DNA of 5,906 bases from Lentisphaeria bacterium (GCA_003477185.1 DMTJ01000114.1:1-5906); one strand, 5' to 3'; positions 1 to 5,906 are shown, numbered from the stretch's first letter. Notes: generated by a model not told the origin, from the letters alone. Translations and numbers: made by a program.

Positions 1-21
1 GGTAATCCGGATTTGAATCAG

Positions 22-360
22 TTATTTTCGGAACCCACTGATGCGCCCTTTTTCGACAGCAATCACTTCCTGGTCATCCTTTAACTTCGAGAGAAACCGA
101 GCATCCGGCATGATCTCGCGGAGCTCTTGGCACGTGATTTTCGGGAATGGATAGGTGAGAGACCCCATGCTCCGAGCCACTTGCCCGGCAACACCGGCCA
201 ACCCGCCGCCCTTGCGCCCCGCCATCTTGCTCTTTGGCACCAAGTAGATGCCGCTCTCTGCCGCGATCACGGGGCCACCAAAATTGAACCCGCTGCATGC
301 CTCCGAATCTGGGAATGCAAAGCCCTCTCCGAGCTTGACTGTTGATACTGTACTTCTCAT
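22..360 (-). CDS. Hypothetical protein, 112 aa, unrecognised family
   Basis: I do not recognise this protein. The ATG at 358-360 is chosen because a strong ribosome-binding site, AAAGGAAG, lies 5 nt upstream at 366-373. An in-frame TTG at 403-405 would add 15 residues but overlaps the sulfatase stop codon and lacks such a site. The stop is TAA at 22-24. There is no signal peptide or convincing transmembrane helix, so the product is probably cytoplasmic. The first half is Gly-rich: FNFGGP at residues 25-30 and a basic GRKGGG patch at 48-53, followed by GLAGVAGQVARSMG at 53-66. The second half (about 70-112) is charged and looks like alternating strand and helix, ending in GRISGFRK. Two cysteines are present (22 and 77). 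Such a layout could suit a small PH-like or other beta-rich domain, but that is a guess. It starts 41 nt after the sulfatase stop on the same strand, so co-transcription is plausible. Confidence 0.7.
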   Translation of the reverse strand: MRSTVSTVKLGEGFAFPDSEACSGFNFGGPVIAAESGIYLVPKSKMAGRKGGGLAGVAGQVARSMGSLTYPFPKITCQELREIMPDARFLSKLKDDQEVIAVEKGRISGFRK

Positions 361-365
361 AGTTG

Positions 366-373
366 CTTCCTTT
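366..373 (-). promoter_or_regulatory. Ribosome-binding site that fixes the start of the 112-aa protein
   Basis: On the minus strand AAAGGAAG sits 5 nt before the ATG at 358-360. It is a near-ideal Shine-Dalgarno match and rules in favour of this ATG over the upstream in-frame TTG at 403-405. Confidence 0.75.
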
Positions 374-401
374 CTTATAACGCTGCGGATCAGGCGCGCT
401 G

Positions 402-1862
402 TCAAGCGACGCCTGCATCCGGGCTGTTGGATGTCGTCTTGTCATTCAAGGCTTGGGCGATCAACTCAATGGGGGGGCTATTTTCCTGATCTCCAATTAT
501 TTCCATGAGGCGTTTATGGGAGAGAAATGGATCATGGAATATCCGGCACCAGTCATGGGTAAGGCCGGTGAGCTCCGAGGCCAGCTCTATGTGCTCGGGC
601 GAGTTAATCAGGTTGTTCAGTTGCAGGGAATCAGCGTCCCGATCATAGAGTACGTTATAACTGCGGGTATAATTCCGGCCAAGGTCCAATGCGAGCCGGA
701 TGTGCACGTCTGCCGTGCGCTCGATCTGCTCCAGCGCGAAGGTGTAGCGGCGCGTGTATACACTACGCCAGGAAGGCTTGAAGTGGAATAGGGGGAGGCT
801 CTCCACGGCATCTTCGTTTCCGTCAAGAATGGCCGACGATAGATCCTGCCCCTGCCAGGCCGACGGCGTGTCATGCCCCATTAGGCCCAACAACGTTGGC
901 GCCATGTCGAGCAGGCCGAACAACAGCTCGCTGACCTGCCCCTCCGGCAGAACCCCGGGCATCCGCATAATCAGGGGGACCCGTACCGAAACGTCTTCGG
1001 GTGAGCACTTGTGCCCAGCAGCGTTGGCACCGAACGTCTCGCCGTGATCAGAGCAGAAGACAACCAACGTGTTTTCCGCGCCCCCCTTTTCATCCAGTTT
1101 CTTCAACAACCGTCCGAAGTGATGGTCTACCTCGCTGCACATGGCGTAGTACCCCAGGGTCATGCGACGGTTCTCTGCGGTGTTGGGCAACTGCCCACGC
1201 GGGACAATCTCGTCTTCCTTGTAGAGTGCTTTGAACTCTTCCGGCGCATCGAACTGCTGGTAGAGCCCGGCGCACCCGCCGCCGTGATTGTGCGGTGGAT
1301 GCCAGGATACGGAGAGACAGAATGGTTGCTCCCCAGACGACTCGGCGAGAAAGTCCAAGGCCTGATCCGTCTGCCCCGCAGCCTCCCACTGCTTGAACAT
1401 GACCTTCTCGCCATCCTCGGTCCAGTAGTAGGAGCTGTCGGGGTGATAGTTGACGTGGCAATTATTGGAGAAAAATCGGTCATCGAAGCCTTGGCGATCA
1501 GGGCCTGCAGGGATCGGCCGGTCGCGTTCTCCACCATAGAGATGCCACTTCCCGACGTATCCCATCCGGTAGCCGGCATCGCGCAGCACATGTCCGAGGC
1601 CCGGACCGATTTCGGTTTCGGTCATCAACCGACGATCGTTTTCGAAGCAGTTGTTGTGGAGGGGATGTCTACCGGAGAGCAGCATGGACCGACACGGCGT
1701 ACACACCGGGCAGTTCGCCACTGCGTGCTCGAAACGCACCCCTTGCGCGGCAAACGCATCGAGGTTCGGTGTCTTGATTTGCGCATTTCCCGCGCAGCCG
1801 AGCATGTCGAACGACTGCTGGTCTGAGAATACAAATAGGAGGTTTGGCTGCTTTGTGTTCAT
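402..1862 (-). CDS. Type I (formylglycine) sulfatase, probably cytoplasmic
   Basis: Alkaline-phosphatase-superfamily sulfatase, 486 aa, a normal length for the family. It hydrolyses a sulfate ester or sulfamate; the substrate cannot be read from sequence. Visible motifs are: FVFSDQQSFDMLG near residues 11-22, where D14 is a metal ligand and the usual preceding Asp is S13; CTPCR at 54-58, where C54 is the residue converted to formylglycine; GKWHL at 104-108 (K105, H107); SWHPPH at 186-191; SDHGE at 271-275 (D272 and H273, metal and catalytic site); GHK at 283-285; and RVPLIM at 294-299. The C-terminal subdomain (about 355-450) includes the LYDRDADSLQLNNL region seen in many sulfatases. There is no signal peptide: the family motif starts within 10 residues of the ATG. 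The ATG at 1860-1862 has a good ribosome-binding site; an in-frame GTG at 1941-1943 does not and would add 27 unfamilial residues. Maturation needs a formylglycine-generating enzyme or anaerobic sulfatase-maturating enzyme, neither of which is in the window. Confidence 0.95.
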   Translation of the reverse strand: MNTKQPNLLFVFSDQQSFDMLGCAGNAQIKTPNLDAFAAQGVRFEHAVANCPVCTPCRSMLLSGRHPLHNNCFENDRRLMTETEIGPGLGHVLRDAGYRMGYVGKWHLYGGERDRPIPAGPDRQGFDDRFFSNNCHVNYHPDSSYYWTEDGEKVMFKQWEAAGQTDQALDFLAESSGEQPFCLSVSWHPPHNHGGGCAGLYQQFDAPEEFKALYKEDEIVPRGQLPNTAENRRMTLGYYAMCSEVDHHFGRLLKKLDEKGGAENTLVVFCSDHGETFGANAAGHKCSPEDVSVRVPLIMRMPGVLPEGQVSELLFGLLDMAPTLLGLMGHDTPSAWQGQDLSSAILDGNEDAVESLPLFHFKPSWRSVYTRRYTFALEQIERTADVHIRLALDLGRNYTRSYNVLYDRDADSLQLNNLINSPEHIELASELTGLTHDWCRIFHDPFLSHKRLMEIIGDQENSPPIELIAQALNDKTTSNSPDAGVA

Positions 1863-2019
1863 CTGTCCTTGTCCTTCTACATAGTTCCGCCCAGCGGTCT
1901 CCCGCTTCCCGCGAGCACCTGGATTGTTGTCCTGGTCCCTCACTTATCTTACACCTTCCGATCCGCTATGGTCTGAGAATGAGGGAAAAGGAATTTCTTA
2001 TCAGGAAGGTCAGGTATCC
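1863..2019. other. Non-coding gap between permease and sulfatase genes
   Basis: These 157 bases hold no credible gene and form the only sizeable break in the minus-strand run. I see no hairpin followed by a T tract, so no intrinsic terminator after the permease gene. On the minus strand TAAGAT (1946-1951) resembles a -10 element, but no -35 match lies 16-18 nt upstream, so I do not call a promoter. A short hairpin, AGCGG-GAGA-CCGCT, lies at 1893-1906 with a GNRA-type loop, 30 nt before the sulfatase start. The gap is long enough for a sulfatase promoter, so the sulfatase may be transcribed separately from the transport operon; the sequence does not decide this. Confidence 0.6.
1866..1877 (-). 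promoter_or_regulatory. Tandem ribosome-binding site of the sulfatase
   Basis: The minus strand carries GAAGGA (1872-1877, 9 nt before the ATG) and a second AAGGA (1866-1870, only 3 nt before it). The first copy has workable spacing. Together they support the start at 1862 rather than the upstream GTG at 1941-1943. Confidence 0.65.
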
Positions 2020-3042
2020 TCAGCGTAGTGCAATATTAAGACCACCGGCCGGAGTACGAACCAGGAGCCAGACGAAGAATGGGCCCCCTAGTACCGATGT
2101 AATCACTCCCACTGGAATTTCAGCCGGGGCAATGGCGGTCCGTGCCAAAGTGTCACAGATTATTAGAAAGAGGCCCCCGAACAAACACGTCGCTGGCAGC
2201 AACCGCCGATGCCCTCCACCAACCAGCAGACGGCAAATATGTGGTGCCATGAGCCCAATAAAGCCAATGGGACCGCAAACCGCTACGATCCCTCCGACGC
2301 ATATTGATGTTGCGATAAAGAGAATGCCCTTGGTCCGGCGTACGTCCACGCCACGACTGATCGCGAGTTCCTCGCCCACCGTCATTAAGTTGAGTTCGTG
2401 TGTGACTGCGTACAGGACCAAGATGCTGATGCCTACAAGTGGCATCAACTGGAAGACTCGCTCGTAGCCCATGATCTCCAATCCGCCCATTAACCACCTC
2501 ATGATCCGAAATGAATGGGCATAGTTGCTGGTATACTGAATGAGCATAATAAGGCTGGAGAAAAAGAGATTGACCGCGATCCCAGCTAAAAGCAGAGCCG
2601 CTGTTGAGAAGCCATGACGCAAACGCGTAAGCCCGTAGACAAGTGAGATCGAGCCAAGTGCACCTAGAAAGGCAAAGATGGAGACTCCGGAGATTCCGAG
2701 GAGCGCAAACGACAGCCCAAAACGCACATATAAAGCTGCTCCCAGCGACGCCCCACCTGCCACGCCAAGAGTAAATGGCGTGGCTAAGGCATTGCGAAAC
2801 ATCGCTTGAAACGCCATGCCGCAGGCGGCTAAACCGGCTCCTGCCAAAAAGCCAATACAAGTGCGTGGCACACGAATCTGCCAGAAGACAGTCCTCAGGG
2901 CGCCGTCCACCGCACCCGAGTCGGAGAGGACAGTTACCGGAATCGGCTCCATGCCCACGAACGGGCAGATCACCAAACTGGCCAGAGCCGCAATGATAAG
3001 TGCCGGCAGCGCAAGGGCGCGATTTGGACTCTCTGTGATCAT
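2020..3042 (-). CDS. btuC: FecCD/BtuC-family ABC transporter permease
   Basis: Inner-membrane permease of 340 aa, the standard length for the family, which forms a homodimer giving the translocation path of a type II importer. It is hydrophobic throughout, with about nine to ten transmembrane helices, the first near residues 10-30. Family landmarks are RVPR at 57-60, the block from GAGLAACG (68-75) through FRNALATPFTLGVAGGASLGA (82-102), the coupling-helix region GEELAISRGV at 223-232 that contacts the ATPase, GPIGFIGLMAPHICR at 257-271, and EIPVGVITSVLGGPFF at 308-323. Its ATG (3040-3042) overlaps the ATPase stop by 4 nt (ATGA); the local ribosome-binding site is weak, so translation probably depends on coupling. 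Family membership is certain. The corrinoid assignment, and hence the symbol, comes from the neighbouring binding protein and receptor; siderophore and heme permeases look alike at this level. Confidence 0.93.
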   Translation of the reverse strand: MITESPNRALALPALIIAALASLVICPFVGMEPIPVTVLSDSGAVDGALRTVFWQIRVPRTCIGFLAGAGLAACGMAFQAMFRNALATPFTLGVAGGASLGAALYVRFGLSFALLGISGVSIFAFLGALGSISLVYGLTRLRHGFSTAALLLAGIAVNLFFSSLIMLIQYTSNYAHSFRIMRWLMGGLEIMGYERVFQLMPLVGISILVLYAVTHELNLMTVGEELAISRGVDVRRTKGILFIATSICVGGIVAVCGPIGFIGLMAPHICRLLVGGGHRRLLPATCLFGGLFLIICDTLARTAIAPAEIPVGVITSVLGGPFFVWLLVRTPAGGLNIALR

Positions 3043-3827
3043 CGTACCGCCAGCGGCACGATCAAACGTTTGCCATTGACCGGGTGCTCTACAAAATGAA
3101 ACTCCTGATCGAACAGGTCGGCAAGGACTGTGCCACTCGTGAGGGCTTCGGGGGGACCTTGAAAGACGACTTGCCCATCGCGGAGTGCGATCACATCGTC
3201 ACTGCTCAGTACGGCCGCGTTGATATCGTGTGTGACTGATACGATCGTCGCGCCGCAGTCTTTATTCAACCGCGTCAGCAACCGCAGCACATCGTCTTGA
3301 TGATGTGGGTCCAAAAAGGTCGTGGGCTCGTCCAGGAGAAAAATGCCCGCTTCCTGCGCCAGAGCGGCCGCTACCAATATTTTTTGACGCTCACCGCCGC
3401 TCAGAGTCGCGCATTGTCGACCTGCAAGGTCTGCGGCACCTGCGGTCTCGAGTGCCTGCAGGACCGCGGCGTGATCGGTGGCAGTGGGCGAAGTAAACGG
3501 GCTGAGGTGTGGGTAGCGTCCCATCATCACAAACTCATAGGCCAAAAATGGCACTTGGTCGGTCCCGCCCTGCGGAACATAGCCCATCACCTTTGCTAGC
3601 TCGGCCTGTGCGTAATCAGCCAGCGCCTTTCCTTCAATCTGCACCTCGTCCGCAGTCCCATTCAAGATGCGATTCAGGCATTTCAACAGCGTGGTCTTGC
3701 CAGCCCCATTCGGGCCGACAATGGAGACGTACGAGCCAGCGGCGACGGAAAATGAAATATTGCGCAGGATCGCGACGCCATTGATGCTGCACGACAGACC
3801 ACGTACCTGCAAAGCCGCCTCGCTCAT
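3039..3827 (-). CDS. btuD: ABC transporter ATP-binding protein, BtuD/FecE type
   Basis: Cytoplasmic ATPase subunit of 262 aa that powers the adjacent permease. All catalytic elements are intact: Walker A GPNGAGKTT at 38-46, Q-loop Gln86 in YVPQ, signature LSGGERQ at 142-148, Walker B IFLLDEP at 162-168 with D166 and catalytic E167, D-loop FLD at 171-173, and switch His200 in SVTHD. MMGRYPHLSPF at 101-111 is typical of iron-chelate and cobalamin ATPases, where GRxPH follows the Q-loop. The ATG at 3825-3827 overlaps the stop of the binding-protein gene by 4 nt (ATGA), and its own stop overlaps the permease start in the same way. The start fits the family, placing the first strand at residues 5-10. 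The last 25 or so residues form the usual short C-terminal extension. Substrate identity is inferred from neighbours, as the ATPase alone does not reveal it. Confidence 0.95.
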   Translation of the reverse strand: MSEAALQVRGLSCSINGVAILRNISFSVAAGSYVSIVGPNGAGKTTLLKCLNRILNGTADEVQIEGKALADYAQAELAKVMGYVPQGGTDQVPFLAYEFVMMGRYPHLSPFTSPTATDHAAVLQALETAGAADLAGRQCATLSGGERQKILVAAALAQEAGIFLLDEPTTFLDPHHQDDVLRLLTRLNKDCGATIVSVTHDINAAVLSSDDVIALRDGQVVFQGPPEALTSGTVLADLFDQEFHFVEHPVNGKRLIVPLAVR

Positions 3828-4762
3828 TGCGATATCTCGTGGTCCGACCAGATCAACTCTGGATGCAAGGCGCGGATAAATTCGTCCAGGATCTGTACAA
3901 AACGTGGCCCCGGAATGAGGGCAAAATCGCGATGAAGCAGATGGACGCGCTTCGCTTGCACCGCGCTCACTTGCGGTAAACTGCGCCAGCCACGCCCCAC
4001 ATGCTCGTAGTCTACTTCCGTACGAGTGATATCGCCCAGCACTTCGATGATTACATCTGGATTCATGCTGAGTATCCCCTCAGCCGAAACCGATGGAAAC
4101 GGCAGCCCTCCGTCATAGGCATTGACGCCGCCTGCAAGCTCGACTAACTCCTCATACCAACCGCCCTGACCAGCAACATAGACATCCTCGATCCGATCAA
4201 GTTCTACATCTCGTCCCAGTGCTATTAAAACGGCAGGTCGCGAGAGCCCCCGTGTTTTTGTTGCAGCCTCGTCTATCCGTTGTTCCAGTTCTGTGACCAA
4301 TGTCTCTGCTTGATTCCTCACTCCGGCCTTGGCCCCGATTGTCCGGACCGAAGCAAGAATCTCAGCAATGCTCTGGTGACTCACAGTGAGCGTTTCGACT
4401 CCCATTGCCGCTAGGTATTCTCGCGGTTTCTCATGCTCTGGCATGCAGACCACAAGATCCGGCTTGAGCATTGCGATTGCTTCGTAGTTCGGATCGTAGT
4501 AGCCCCCCACATCATCCTTGGACGCGGCCTCTGGCGGGAAGGTGCAAAAACGGGTGACCCCCACCACAGAGTCCCCGAGTCCCAAGGCGAAGAGCACCTC
4601 TGTGATGCTCGGAGCCAAGGAGATGATCCGCCGTGGGCTGCTCTTCGGCTGACCTGACGTTGCGGAGTTCGCAACGCCAGGCGAAACACGACGGCCCACT
4701 AAGGCGACGAACAGGAGCACCAAAGCGCCCAGCCCCACAATAAGCCAGCGCTGCTGCTTCAT
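3824..4762 (-). CDS. btuF: Periplasmic cobalamin-type substrate-binding protein (BtuF-like)
   Basis: Helical-backbone (class III) binding protein of 312 aa. It captures ligand delivered by the outer-membrane receptor and docks on the permease. The family opening is RIISLAPSITEVLFALGLG at 45-63, followed by VVGVTRFCTFPPEA at 66-79, VGGYYDPNYEAI at 85-96 and LKPDLVV at 99-105. The second lobe has GRDVELDRIEDVYVAG near 183-198, ELAGGVNAY at 208-216, NPDVIIEV at 234-241 and a C-terminal IPGPRFVQILDEFIRALHPE at 283-302. GVTR[YF]C is typical of the BtuF-like branch, which favours cobalamin or another corrinoid. A hydrophobic stretch at 6-23 acts as signal peptide or anchor; there is no lipobox Cys, and RR at 24-25 sits right after it. 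The ATG at 4760-4762 is preferred over an upstream start at 4855, which would bury the signal behind 31 hydrophilic residues and overlap the receptor gene. Iron-chelate or heme binding remains possible. Confidence 0.9.
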   Translation of the reverse strand: MKQQRWLIVGLGALVLLFVALVGRRVSPGVANSATSGQPKSSPRRIISLAPSITEVLFALGLGDSVVGVTRFCTFPPEAASKDDVGGYYDPNYEAIAMLKPDLVVCMPEHEKPREYLAAMGVETLTVSHQSIAEILASVRTIGAKAGVRNQAETLVTELEQRIDEAATKTRGLSRPAVLIALGRDVELDRIEDVYVAGQGGWYEELVELAGGVNAYDGGLPFPSVSAEGILSMNPDVIIEVLGDITRTEVDYEHVGRGWRSLPQVSAVQAKRVHLLHRDFALIPGPRFVQILDEFIRALHPELIWSDHEISQ

Positions 4763-4763
4763 A

Positions 4764-4777
4764 CTCCTGTCTCCCTC
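4764..4777 (-). promoter_or_regulatory. Ribosome-binding site of btuF, overlapping the receptor stop
   Basis: On the minus strand GAGGGAG (4771-4777) lies 8 nt before the btuF ATG and overlaps the receptor stop codon TGA (4776-4778). A second AGGAG (4764-4768) sits only 1 nt from the ATG, too close to work well. The overlap suggests coupled translation of receptor and binding protein and supports the ATG at 4762. Confidence 0.65.
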
Positions 4778-5906
4778 AGAATCCGCAGCGGATCCCCACC
4801 AATCCCCACGGGCCTGGCGCACCGTATCCTGCAGCTTCCGTGTAGGATGCGTCACCTACATTCTCGATCCGGCCAAACACCTCGACATGTTCGTTCACCT
4901 CGTACGCTGCTGCCAAATCAACCCGCGTATAGGCATCGAGCTTAGTGCCCGCATCGTGCCGACTTCCCACATGCAAAAGGATCATATTGAAGTCCAACGC
5001 ATCGGAGTGCCGATAGATGGCGCTAAGGCTTGAACTATGTCGCGGGCGACGGGTCAAGTCAGCACCGGTTTCCACATCCTCATGGTCCGTGTGGGTGTAG
5101 CTAGCCACCAAGTCTAAACTTGACAATGGCGAAAGCCGCAGCGTCGTCTCCACACCTTGAATCTTAGCTGCCGCGACATTGATGGGATTGTGGGTAAAGC
5201 TGCCTGGAGCGATCGGCCGCCACTCGATAAGGTTCTCTAAATCACTGTGAAAGTAGGTGACTTGCGCCACCACATTTTCGTTCCATAGAGGCTGCACAAT
5301 GCCGATATCAAAACTCTCACTGGTCTCAGCCGTTAAGTTCGGGTTACCGCCCCAGGGAGAGTATAGGTCACTGAGAGTTGGGGCACGAAATCCGGTGCCA
5401 AAGCTCGCGTGGGCACGGGTGTCAAGGTCCGGACACTTCGCGCTCATCGCCAGTCGATAGGTGGTCTCCTCCCCCGAAATCTCGTGGTCGTCATGCCGTA
5501 GCCCTGCTGTGAAGCTAAAGACATCACCACTCCAGTGATTCTGCAGGTAGACAGAATTGAGATCCACTGTGCGATCAAGGACGGTCCCCTTCTGATCTGC
5601 CGACTGCCTCTCGAAATCGTACCCGATTGTAAGGGCATCGCCCGCCCACGGGAAGAAGTCAGTCTTGAATCCAGCGGCTGTCGTCTTCTCGTCCCACGTA
5701 TAGTTGTTCCAGGCTGTGTCTGGGTCCTTGCCTTCGAAGCGTTGCTCCACAAGGCCCAAGTGGAAGCTCTGGGTGTACCAGTCGCTGATCGGCTTGGAGA
5801 GTTGCAGCATAGCGCTGGCACTATCCCGCTCCTGGACAAAATTGGGATCATCGCCCCCTGCGCCTGGGCCACCGTCCAAGTCCCCCTCCTCGACACCTGC
5901 GGTGAC
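4776..5906 (-). CDS. TonB-dependent outer-membrane receptor, BtuB-like, 5' end missing
   Basis: The C-terminal 376 residues of a TonB-dependent receptor; the reading frame stays open to the right edge, so the N-terminus, signal peptide, TonB box and plug domain lie outside. What remains is about the last two thirds of the 22-strand barrel. Family marks, numbered from the edge, are an acidic Gly-rich loop at 6-22, GLRHDDHE at 135-142, SFGTGFRAPTLSDLY at 168-182, NPNLTAETSESFDIGI at 188-203, NPINVAAAKIQGVE at 240-253, and FGRIENVGDASYTEAAGYGA at 344-363. The protein ends in Phe, the usual C-terminal outer-membrane assembly signal. The sequence style resembles BtuB-like receptors, and the downstream BtuF-type importer supports a corrinoid ligand, but the barrel alone does not settle it, so no symbol is given. 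Its stop is 13 nt before the binding-protein start. Confidence 0.93.
   Translation of the reverse strand, partial: VTAGVEEGDLDGGPGAGGDDPNFVQERDSASAMLQLSKPISDWYTQSFHLGLVEQRFEGKDPDTAWNNYTWDEKTTAAGFKTDFFPWAGDALTIGYDFERQSADQKGTVLDRTVDLNSVYLQNHWSGDVFSFTAGLRHDDHEISGEETTYRLAMSAKCPDLDTRAHASFGTGFRAPTLSDLYSPWGGNPNLTAETSESFDIGIVQPLWNENVVAQVTYFHSDLENLIEWRPIAPGSFTHNPINVAAAKIQGVETTLRLSPLSSLDLVASYTHTDHEDVETGADLTRRPRHSSSLSAIYRHSDALDFNMILLHVGSRHDAGTKLDAYTRVDLAAAYEVNEHVEVFGRIENVGDASYTEAAGYGAPGPWGLVGIRCGF

Noticed and set aside
374..405. Possible promoter for the 112-aa gene: TTGACA (400-405) and TATAAG (374-379) on the minus strand
   Set aside because: The spacer is 20 nt, too long for a sigma70-type promoter, and the predicted transcript start would fall inside the ribosome-binding site. 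The TTGACA overlaps the sulfatase stop codon.
1011..1826. Long plus-strand open frame (271 codons) antisense to the sulfatase
   Set aside because: It lies wholly within a well-supported conserved sulfatase gene, its translation shows no recognisable domain, and I see no convincing start signal. It is best explained as a by-product of codon bias on the coding strand.
1819..1980. 12-base direct repeat (tggtctgagaat) at 1819-1830 and 1969-1980
   Set aside because: About one 12-base repeat is expected by chance in a window of this size. One copy lies in sulfatase coding sequence, and no further copies or mobile-element features accompany it.
1953..2010. 7-bp inverted repeat (accttcc/ggaaggt) after the permease gene, considered as a terminator
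   Set aside because: The loop would be 44 nt, the stem does not extend, and no T tract follows on the minus strand.
2153..2860. 235-codon minus-strand open frame inside the permease gene
   Set aside because: It is out of frame with an intact, conserved FecCD permease and has no domain signal. It is a shadow frame.
3824..4855. Longer form of the binding protein starting at 4855
   Set aside because: It would overlap the receptor gene by 80 nt and place 31 hydrophilic residues before the signal sequence. The ATG at 4762 has a good ribosome-binding site.

Overview
The window is one unbroken run of minus-strand genes, so it reads from right to left. In transcription order it holds: the C-terminal half of a TonB-dependent outer-membrane receptor (4776 to the right edge), a periplasmic BtuF-type substrate-binding protein (3824-4762), an ABC ATPase (3039-3827), a FecCD/BtuC-type permease (2020-3042), a 157-bp non-coding gap, a formylglycine-type sulfatase (402-1862), and a 112-residue protein I do not recognise (22-360). 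I see no tRNA, rRNA, insertion sequence, CRISPR array, phage gene or convincing terminator.

The first four genes form a complete TonB-dependent import route. The receptor takes a scarce metal chelate across the outer membrane, the binding protein captures it in the periplasm, and the permease-ATPase pair moves it into the cytoplasm using ATP. The genes are packed tightly: 13 nt between receptor and binding protein, then two ATGA overlaps (binding protein/ATPase and ATPase/permease), so they are almost certainly one translationally coupled operon. The binding protein resembles the cobalamin-binding (BtuF) branch and the receptor resembles BtuB-like barrels. Vitamin B12 or another corrinoid is therefore the best guess for the ligand; an iron chelate or heme is not excluded. 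The promoter, and any cobalamin riboswitch, would lie beyond position 5906.

The sulfatase and the small protein lie downstream on the same strand. The sulfatase has a CxPxR active-site motif but no signal peptide, so it should act in the cytoplasm and needs a formylglycine-generating enzyme encoded elsewhere. Its functional link to the import genes is unproven, and the 157-bp gap may hold a separate promoter.

Organism: an outer membrane is implied by the TonB receptor and its terminal Phe. The sulfatase style (SDQQ and CTPCR motifs, no signal peptide) is reminiscent of sulfatase-rich lineages such as Planctomycetes, Verrucomicrobia/Lentisphaerae/Kiritimatiellota, Latescibacterota or Poribacteria, but this is a weak inference. 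I find no clear evidence of a previously undescribed system. The least explained items are the small orphan protein, the Cys-rich sulfatase active site beside a B12-type importer, and the binding protein's unusual N-terminus.
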